A program made the translations under genes and the position numbers. Under the pieces are notes generated by a model. It saw only the letters and a list, made by a program, of their open reading frames with translations. It did not search any database and was not told the origin of the DNA. 26,121 nucleotides of DNA, taken from Candidatus Ratteibacteria bacterium. Its GTDB lineage: Bacteria > CAIJMQ01. Below, piece after piece: positions 1 through 4,492 of the stretch (the first letter of the stretch is position 1; each line of letters opens with the position of its first letter). The stretch lies in assembly GCA_028715665.1 (NCBI GenBank), contig JAQURI010000004.1:1-26121 (forward strand), in the 5' to 3' direction.

Positions 1-1028
1 CCTATCATTCCAAACGGCGCATTTTCATATTCCACTTCCTTTTCAGTATAAATATGGGGCGCATGGTCGGAAGCGATTACATCGATTGTCCCGTCTTTTA
101 ACCCTTTTTCTATAGCCTTTAAGTCCTCATTTGTGCGAAGAGGCGGATTGACTTTCGTATTGGTATCAAACTCCGCACCCAACCCCGACGTTACGTCGGG
201 ACGATTCGAGGCAAGCGTTTTAACGGCATCTTCGGTCAATGTGAAATGGTGCGGCGTAACTTCGCATGTAACTCTGACGCCCCTTTTTTTCGCTTCACGT
301 ATAAGTTCTACCGAACACTTCGTCGATACATGGCATATATGCAGCCGCGCGCCCGTAAGCCGGGCAAGCATTAAATCCCTCGCAACCATTATTTCTTCCG
401 ATTCTTTGGGTATACCGGGAAGCCCCAAAATAGTGGAGACATAGCCCTCATTCATGCTGCCTCCGGCCGACAAACTCTCATCCTCGCAGTGGCTTATTAT
501 GGGAACGTTGAGCATAAGCGAATATTCCATAGCTCGACGCATCAACAGCGAATCCCCAACTCCGTTTCCGTCGTCCGAAAAACCGACCGCGCCTAAACTC
601 GCAAGTTCAGCCATTTCGGAAAGCTTTTCGCCTTTTCTTTCCTTTGTTATCGCTGCTATCGGATATACATTGCAACGCGCCTTTTTTGCCTTTTCCAGAA
701 TGAATTCTAAAGTCGATGCGTCATCTATCGCAGGATTAGTATTCGGCATACAGCAAATACTAGTAAATCCACCGTGGACTGCCGCAATACTGCCTGAAAG
801 AACGGTTTCTGCATTTTCCCTGCCCGGCTCGCGCAAATGTGTATGCATATCAATTAAACCGGGAAAGATTATCCTATCTTTTGCATCTATGACTTTTGCT
901 CCGGCTGCTTTAATGTTTTTGCCTATTTTCGAAATCTTTCCGTCCTCGATATAAATGTCCGAAATCCCACTTTTTTTGGAAGACGGGTCTACTACCCTGC
1001 CGTTTTTTATCAAAATTGTCCTGCTCAT
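1..1028 (-). CDS. pyrC: Dihydroorotase (partial, C-terminus beyond window)
   Basis: Dihydroorotase cyclises N-carbamoyl-aspartate to dihydroorotate, the third step of UMP synthesis, in the cytoplasm. The minus frame is open from ATG at 1028 to the window edge, giving 342 codons; the family is usually near 430 residues, so roughly 90 are missing. Visible family signatures are the metal-binding HTHLREPG near residue 60, a TPHH segment near residue 260, NPPLRT, and SDHAPH near the cut end. The start shares one base with the pyrB stop (TAATG), so translation is probably coupled. An extra stretch of about 15 residues (roughly 272-286) containing NRPDVTSG splits the usual K-T/F-D-T-N-x-K-x-N-P-P-L-R block. 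It is encoded by a perfect palindrome and looks like an in-frame repeat insertion. Identity is secure; the insertion boundaries are inferred from remembered family sequences. Confidence 0.93.
   Translation of the reverse strand, partial: MSRTILIKNGRVVDPSSKKSGISDIYIEDGKISKIGKNIKAAGAKVIDAKDRIIFPGLIDMHTHLREPGRENAETVLSGSIAAVHGGFTSICCMPNTNPAIDDASTLEFILEKAKKARCNVYPIAAITKERKGEKLSEMAELASLGAVGFSDDGNGVGDSLLMRRAMEYSLMLNVPIISHCEDESLSAGGSMNEGYVSTILGLPGIPKESEEIMVARDLMLARLTGARLHICHVSTKCSVELIREAKKRGVRVTCEVTPHHFTLTEDAVKTLASNRPDVTSGLGAEFDTNTKVNPPLRTNEDLKAIEKGLKDGTIDVIASDHAPHIYTEKEVEYENAPFGMI
171..215. repeat. Palindromic element in frame inside pyrC
   Basis: The core is a perfect inverted repeat, CCCGACG (184-190), loop TTA, CGTCGGG (194-200). 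About 15 codons around it encode residues that have no counterpart in the dihydroorotases I can recall, where the lysine-rich helix runs directly into the D-T-N-x-K motif. The unit is more GC-rich than its surroundings and keeps the reading frame. The boundaries are approximate. Confidence 0.6.
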
Positions 1029-2044
1029 TATTTTTTGCCTCCAAGCAAAATATAAAGGACTGCCATTCTAACCGCAACGCCGTTCGTCACCTGTTCCAAT
1101 ATAACAGAGTATTTACTATCGGCAACCTCGGGGTCCATTTCCACGCCTCTGTTTATGGGGCCGGGATGCATAACGATAATGTCTTTTTTTGCTTTCTTCA
1201 ACCTATCCATAGTAATGCCGAAAAACTGCCTGTATTCTCTTGCCGACGGGAAGAAACTTCCTTCCCCTGCCTGCCGAAGCCTTGTCTCCGACGCGTCAGA
1301 GCCGCTTTGGCGACGGCGCGGCGAAGGTTGGTGCCTTTCCGTCTGGATGCGCAAAGCCATAATCACATCGACTTCTTTTATCACATTGTCAAGCGAATTG
1401 GAGATTTTTATATTTTTACCCGCCATAGCAGTAGCGGTAGGCATATTCTCTAAATAGGGCGGTATAAATGTCGGAGGAGCCACAACATAAACCTCTGCGC
1501 CCATTTTTGTAAGCCCCCAGATATCCGAGCGGGCGACTCTAGAGAAACGGACATCTCCGACTATTGCGACTTTTAAGTTTTTAATTGTTCCCTTTTTTTC
1601 TCTTATCGTAAACATATCCAGAAGCGCCTGTGTCGGATGTTCGTGAGCACCGTCGCCTGCGTTTATAACCGGTACCGAAAGTCTTTTTGCCAACATATGA
1701 GGTATGCCTGCTCCGGAATGCCTTACTACCGCGGCGTCTATTTTCATCGCTTCTATATTTAGAGCCGTGTCAAGAAGTGTCTCGTTTTTTTGAACCGATG
1801 AGCCGTTTGTTGAAAAATTCACAGTGTCGGCGGAAAGTCGTTTCTCCGCAAGTTCGAAAGATATGCGCGTTCGCGTCGAGGGCTCGAAGAAAAAATTTAC
1901 TATAGTTTTACCGCGAAGCGTCGGGACTTTTTTGATGGGGCGTTTTAGAATTTCCTTGAAAGAGACGGAGGCATCCAAAATATGAATAATTTCATCGGTG
2001 GTAAGTTCTTCAATGCCAAGAAGGTCTTTTCTCTTCCAGTTCAT
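1028..2044 (-). CDS. pyrB: Aspartate carbamoyltransferase catalytic chain
   Basis: This enzyme joins carbamoyl phosphate and aspartate to form N-carbamoyl-aspartate. It carries the carbamoyl-phosphate site FFEPSTRTRISFE near residues 53-65, the GDGAHEHPTQALLD block near 130-145, MALRIQTER near 229-237, and HPGPINRGVE near the C-terminus. The length is 338 residues against about 305-310 for the family. The excess is explained by residues 238-261, a basic, low-complexity stretch lying just after the conserved R-x-Q-x-E-R segment. That position corresponds to the mobile 240s loop of the E. coli enzyme. Without it the sequence would read TER-GSFFPS, as in ordinary homologues. The ATG overlaps the pyrR stop (ATGA) and the stop overlaps the pyrC start, so the three genes form a tight operon. 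No pyrI regulatory chain is present in the window. Confidence 0.95.
   Translation of the reverse strand: MNWKRKDLLGIEELTTDEIIHILDASVSFKEILKRPIKKVPTLRGKTIVNFFFEPSTRTRISFELAEKRLSADTVNFSTNGSSVQKNETLLDTALNIEAMKIDAAVVRHSGAGIPHMLAKRLSVPVINAGDGAHEHPTQALLDMFTIREKKGTIKNLKVAIVGDVRFSRVARSDIWGLTKMGAEVYVVAPPTFIPPYLENMPTATAMAGKNIKISNSLDNVIKEVDVIMALRIQTERHQPSPRRRQSGSDASETRLRQAGEGSFFPSAREYRQFFGITMDRLKKAKKDIIVMHPGPINRGVEMDPEVADSKYSVILEQVTNGVAVRMAVLYILLGGKK
1262..1333. repeat. GC-rich element in frame inside pyrB
   Basis: This is a 72-base, markedly GC-rich block in an AT-leaning gene. It contains half-palindromes such as GCCGAAGCC and GCGGCGAAGG, and ACGCGT at its centre. It adds exactly 24 codons (238-261) without breaking the frame. 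The composition, the multiple-of-three length and the absence of the segment from normal PyrB all suggest an inserted mobile palindromic element rather than divergence. Confidence 0.65.
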
Positions 2045-2577
2045 CGGGATTTCACTATCATTATTCCTTCTTTTCCGTCCAATTCTTTTAATTTTACTTC
2101 TACGATTTCACCGCTGCCCACAGCCATTTTCTTGACCGAGTAATCGGGCTGTATAGGGAGTTCTCTTCCGTCTCTGTCAATCAAAACCGCGAGCCGTATA
2201 GAAGCGGGCCTGCCGAAATCTATAAGAGCATCCAGCGCCGCCCTTATAGTTCTCCCCGTAAAGAGCACGTCGTCGACAAGTATAACATTTTTCCCGGTAA
2301 TATCGAAATCAATTTTAGTTTCACGTACCAAAGGCTCGGGACCGATAGAAGTAAAATCGTCCCTGTAGAGATTAATATCCAGAAATCCCAAAGGGACGGC
2401 AAATCCTGATATTTTTTTAATCTCTTTTACCAGTCTTTCCGCAAGGATATCACCCCTGCATCTTATACCGACTATTGCAAGATTGGAAAGCGAAGGATAA
2501 TCGACGGTAATCTGTTTGGCTACTTCTTTCCATGATTTTACTAATTCCTTTTCTTCCATCAGGATTTTAGCGACCAT
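2041..2577 (-). CDS. pyrR: PyrR: uracil phosphoribosyltransferase / pyr regulator
   Basis: PyrR-family proteins bind pyr mRNA in response to UMP and also have uracil phosphoribosyltransferase activity. The PRPP-binding motif VILVDDVLFTGRT is clear, followed by the characteristic ALDALIDFGRPASIRLAVL and DRDGRELPI segments. The TTG at 2613 would give 190 residues, but it lies against a repeat and its first 12 residues are unlike PyrR. I chose the ATG at 2577, giving 178 residues, the usual family length. There is no Shine-Dalgarno sequence. A possible promoter would start transcription one base before this ATG, implying a leaderless message. No PyrR-binding loop or attenuator is seen upstream, so regulation may act elsewhere or be lost. 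The gene is first in the pyrRBC operon. Confidence 0.9.
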   Translation of the reverse strand: MVAKILMEEKELVKSWKEVAKQITVDYPSLSNLAIVGIRCRGDILAERLVKEIKKISGFAVPLGFLDINLYRDDFTSIGPEPLVRETKIDFDITGKNVILVDDVLFTGRTIRAALDALIDFGRPASIRLAVLIDRDGRELPIQPDYSVKKMAVGSGEIVEVKLKELDGKEGIMIVKSR

Positions 2578-2584
2578 TTGGGGA

Positions 2585-2613
2585 AAAATATCAGAATCAC
2601 AAAGAATAGTCAA
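2585..2613 (-). promoter_or_regulatory. Possible sigma70-type promoter of pyrRBC
   Basis: On the minus strand TTGACT (2613-2608) and TATTTT (2590-2585) are separated by 17 bases. The -35 box begins at the first base outside the MITE-like repeat. The predicted start is near 2578, directly before the pyrR ATG. There is no experimental support. Confidence 0.4.
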
Positions 2614-2733
2614 CCCCGTTAGGGATAGGTCGCCATAGGCGACCGTCAGAAGTGCCGATTACTTAATATACTCTTATAGTGAATGATATTTTTTAAAGAC
2701 TAAATACCGTGGCACTTCTTATCTCTAACGGGG
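2614..2733. repeat. MITE-like palindromic element, family A copy 1
   Basis: This is a 120-base element with long inverted ends. CCCCGTTAGGGATA (2614-2627) pairs with TATCTCTAACGGGG (2720-2733) with one mismatch, and continues inward as AGAAGTGCC (2648-2656) with GGCACTTCT (2711-2719). The left arm carries an extra perfect hairpin, GGTCGCC-ATA-GGCGACC (2628-2644), absent from the right arm. CAA flanks both ends and may be a target duplication. The AT-rich centre holds no ORF. The same terminal sequence recurs at 19754-19856. It sits between the divergent pyrR and tRNA-Asn promoters. Confidence 0.75.
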
Positions 2734-2737
2734 CAAA

Positions 2738-2766
2738 TTGACTCCCAAACCCAAAGATGTTATGCT
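2738..2766 (+). promoter_or_regulatory. Promoter of tRNA-Asn
   Basis: TTGACT (2738-2743), a 17-base spacer and TATGCT (2761-2766) form a near-consensus sigma70-type promoter. Transcription is predicted to start near 2773, 28 bases before the tRNA. The -10 sequence is identical to that of the promoter at 11343. Confidence 0.65.
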
Positions 2767-2800
2767 TTTTAAAAAATTAAAGTTCTTTGAATTATTTTAT

Positions 2801-2873
2801 TCCTCGGTAGCTCAATCGGTAGAGCGGGTGGCTGTTAACCACTAGGTCGGGGGTTCGAATCCCTCCCGAGGAG
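2801..2873 (+). tRNA. tRNA-Asn (anticodon GTT)
   Basis: A complete cloverleaf. The acceptor TCCTCGG pairs with CCGAGGA, the D stem is GCTC/GAGC, the anticodon loop CTGTTAA carries GTT at 2834-2836, and the T loop is TTCGAAT. Discriminator base G is at 2873. CCA is not encoded, as the next bases are CCG. Confidence 0.96.
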
Positions 2874-2880
2874 CCGATCT

Positions 2881-2938
2881 TATGTTATATATTGTATCTT
2901 TAAATCGGAAATGATAATATAAATAACAATATAACATA
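2881..2938. repeat. AT-rich inverted repeat downstream of tRNA-Asn
   Basis: TATGTTATAT (2881-2890) is matched by ATATAACATA (2929-2938), enclosing 38 AT-rich bases. It may be a small palindromic repeat or part of the tRNA trailer. No second copy was seen. Confidence 0.4.
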
Positions 2939-2997
2939 CGGATATAAATTGAATAAATTAAAAAAAGTAGTTTTGTGCTATAGGTCTTGTAAAAACA

Positions 2998-3029
2998 CCC
3001 TCGGTGTTCTTTTCTCCCGAGGGTTTTTT
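2998..3029 (+). terminator. Rho-independent terminator
   Basis: CCCTCGG (2998-3004) pairs with CCGAGGG (3017-3023) and is followed by six T residues. It could end the tRNA-Asn transcript. An overlapping hairpin, ACACC/GGTGT (2995-3007), would exclude it, so attenuation ahead of the channel gene is conceivable. Confidence 0.7.
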
Positions 3030-3056
3030 ATTGAATAAATAAAGGAGGTGAAAAAC

Positions 3057-3098
3057 ATAAAAAGAAAATTCGTGAATGTTACAGAAGCGAAAAAATGA
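3057..3098 (+). other. Possible 13-codon leader ORF with ATA start
   Basis: A strong Shine-Dalgarno (AAAGGAGG, 3041-3048) lies eight bases before ATA AAA AGA and a short frame ending in TGA at 3098. The next strong Shine-Dalgarno, serving the channel gene, begins immediately after that stop. ATA is a very rare initiator, so this may be only a relic or a second ribosome-loading site. Confidence 0.25.
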
Positions 3099-3111
3099 AA
3101 GGAGGTAAAAG

Positions 3112-3789
3112 ATGATTGATTTCCAAGGAACATTAGTAGAACCCATAAATTCGATTCTCACTCAAATCGGGCATTTTACAGTTAGTGTGCTCAAGGTGCT
3201 TCTGATTCTCCTTGTCGGTTGGCTCATCTCTAAGTTTATAATTCAATTCGGTATCACCAAAATATTGAAATTTTTAAAACTCGATAAACTCTCTAAACGC
3301 ATTGAATTCGAAACTATATTGAAAAAGGGCGGAATCGACATCTCGCTTTCAGAATTAGTGGGCGTAATCTGTTATTGGATAGCTTTATTGGTCACTTTTA
3401 TAGTCGCCCTTAACGCAGCTGGATTGACCACTGCTGCCGAGTTATTAAACCAAATAGTGCTTTTCATACCCAATATCATCGCAGCCATATTTATTCTCGT
3501 GGCCGGGATGCTCGTAGCTGTAGTATTGAAAACTATCGTGAAAACTGCCAGTAGCAACGCCGGAATTGCCCAGGCAAAACTTCTGAGCAAAATCACCGAA
3601 GTTGTAGTTGTGGTATTTGCTATAGCCATGGCTTTAGAACAATTGCAAATCGGCGCTACAGTCATTAATACATTGATCACCATTGTATTAGGAGCCATTG
3701 GCTTAGGTTTTGCTTTGGCACTTGGACTGGGCTGCAAAGATATCGTAGGTAAATCCGTATCAGGATTTATCGACAGATTAAAGAAATAA
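3112..3789 (+). CDS. Small MscS-superfamily channel-like membrane protein
   Basis: This 225-residue inner-membrane protein has five likely membrane segments near residues 23-44, 82-104, 113-140, 161-178 and 184-208. The last one, with GAIGLGFALALGLG followed by KDIVGKSVSGFI, resembles the pore-lining helix of MscS and the conserved TM-helix repeat of CmpX-like proteins. The soluble beta and C-terminal domains of full MscS are absent: the protein ends 17 residues after the putative pore helix. A strong Shine-Dalgarno (AAAGGAGG) fixes the start. It precedes mscL, separated by a terminator, so the two form an osmotic-stress neighbourhood without necessarily sharing a transcript. A role in mechanosensitive gating or membrane-stress response is inferred from family resemblance. 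Confidence 0.75.
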   Translation: MIDFQGTLVEPINSILTQIGHFTVSVLKVLLILLVGWLISKFIIQFGITKILKFLKLDKLSKRIEFETILKKGGIDISLSELVGVICYWIALLVTFIVALNAAGLTTAAELLNQIVLFIPNIIAAIFILVAGMLVAVVLKTIVKTASSNAGIAQAKLLSKITEVVVVVFAIAMALEQLQIGATVINTLITIVLGAIGLGFALALGLGCKDIVGKSVSGFIDRLKK

Positions 3790-3807
3790 CATAATATATG
3801 GTCCTCA

Positions 3808-3841
3808 CCCGCTGTGATAAAATGCGTCACAGCGGGTTTTT
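3808..3841 (+). terminator. Rho-independent terminator after MscS-like gene
   Basis: A perfect 10-bp stem, CCCGCTGTGA (3808-3817) with TCACAGCGGG (3827-3836), is followed by TTTTT. It lies 18 bases after the channel gene stop and 29 bases before mscL. Confidence 0.88.
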
Positions 3842-3869
3842 ATTTGTGAAATGAAAAGGAGGTATCTGG

Positions 3870-4217
3870 ATGTCTATTATCAAAGAGTTTAAGGAATTTG
3901 CCGTAAAAGGCAATGCCATAGATATGGCAGTAGGTATAATTATCGGCGCGGCTTTCGGAAAAATCGTTACTTCCTTGGTAAATGACGTTATTATGCCGCC
4001 GTTAGGCATATTAATCGGCGGGGTTGATTTTAAAAACTTAAAAATAGTTATGAAAAATGCAACTTTGACCGCGCCGGCAGTTACTTTAAATTATGGACAA
4101 TTCATAAATACAATTATCGATTTCTTGATTGTGGCATTTGCCATTTTCCTAATGATAAAAGGAATAAATACTTTAAACCGACAATTTCAGGAAAAAAAGT
4201 GTCAGGAGAAAAGATAA
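3870..4217 (+). CDS. mscL: Large-conductance mechanosensitive channel MscL (short C-terminus)
   Basis: MscL forms a homopentameric inner-membrane pore that opens under extreme tension to release solutes on hypo-osmotic shock. The N-terminal helix FKEFAVKGNAIDMAVG, the pore helix ending NDVIMPPLG (about residues 15-43), the periplasmic loop and the second membrane helix (about 76-100) are all present. The protein is 115 residues against a usual 130-150. It stops soon after the second membrane helix, so the cytoplasmic helical bundle is largely missing. That bundle is dispensable for gating in E. coli, so function is still plausible. AAAAGGAGG before the ATG supports the start. Confidence 0.93.
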   Translation: MSIIKEFKEFAVKGNAIDMAVGIIIGAAFGKIVTSLVNDVIMPPLGILIGGVDFKNLKIVMKNATLTAPAVTLNYGQFINTIIDFLIVAFAIFLMIKGINTLNRQFQEKKCQEKR

Positions 4218-4225
4218 AATAATAT

Positions 4226-4254
4226 TTGAAATATTTTTTCTGTTTTGTTAGCAT
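4226..4254 (+). promoter_or_regulatory. Possible promoter of the riboswitch-pflB transcript
   Basis: TTGAAA (4226-4231) and TAGCAT (4249-4254) are separated by 17 bases. The predicted start near 4261 coincides with the first base of the riboswitch P1 stem. That coincidence is the main support, as the -10 box is weak. Confidence 0.45.
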
Positions 4255-4260
4255 ATAGTT

Positions 4261-4428
4261 GATGTCTTGAAACTGGCGGTAATATTTATCTTCACACCAA
4301 TGCATATTGGTGTGGGGACGGACATGGTAATAACCATGGGGAATTGAGACGTCGAATCATACCCGCCATTCCCGCCTGCTTGCAAAGCGGGCAGGGTAAC
4401 AGTGACGGGCAGGTCGTCCGCCTGGGCA
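4261..4428 (+). promoter_or_regulatory. ZTP riboswitch candidate (pfl RNA motif)
   Basis: The ZTP/ZMP riboswitch senses folate-dependent one-carbon shortage. The order of conserved elements matches. P1 is ATGTC (4262-4266) with GACAT (4321-4325). The ACTGGCGG segment is at 4272-4279. A P2 hairpin ACACCAAT/ATTGGTGT (4294-4301, 4306-4313) is directly followed by GGGGA (4314-4318). The diagnostic 3' ligand-binding string CCGCCTGGGCA is at 4418-4428. GGCGG (4275-4279) can pair with CCGCC (4418-4422) as the expected pseudoknot. A GAC/GTC stem (4404-4406, 4413-4415) could be P3. The linker between P1 and P3 is long and carries extra hairpins. The downstream gene is pflB, a classic member of this regulon. 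This is pattern matching from memory; no covariance model was run. Confidence 0.78.
4371..4395. repeat. GC-rich hairpin in the riboswitch linker
   Basis: CCCGCCTGCTT (4371-4381) pairs with AAGCGGGCAGG (4385-4395) around a GCA loop, with one mismatch and one G-T pair. A second hairpin, CATGGT/ACCATG, lies at 4323-4338. The block resembles the GC-rich palindromic units elsewhere in the window and occupies the part of the aptamer that is naturally variable in length. Confidence 0.5.
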
Positions 4429-4433
4429 AACAT

Positions 4434-4485
4434 GAGTTGTTTACCGGGACGGGCAAAGCCTTCCAAAGGCCAACAACTCCGGGAG
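4434..4485 (+). promoter_or_regulatory. Possible expression platform of the ZTP riboswitch
   Basis: GAGTTGTT (4434-4441) pairs with AACAACTC (4472-4479), enclosing a smaller hairpin GCCTT/AAGGC (4458-4462, 4466-4470). The Shine-Dalgarno GGGAG (4481-4485) starts two bases after the outer stem and lies seven bases before the pflB ATG. There is no T-run, so control of translation is more likely than termination. The switching partner is not resolved. Confidence 0.4.
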
Positions 4486-4492
4486 CTTTACA

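Noticed and set aside
2578..2613. TTG start for PyrR
   Set aside because: It gives 12 extra residues unlike PyrR and the TTG coincides with the probable -35 box. The ATG at 2577 gives normal length.
2614..2733. Element before pyrR considered as a PyrR attenuator
   Set aside because: No PyrR-binding loop consensus and no T-run terminator is seen. The same ends recur before sufC, so a mobile repeat explains it better.
3372..3830. A long minus-strand frame opposite the MscS-like gene
   Set aside because: It mirrors the hydrophobic codons of a clear membrane protein with a strong ribosome site. No family resemblance.
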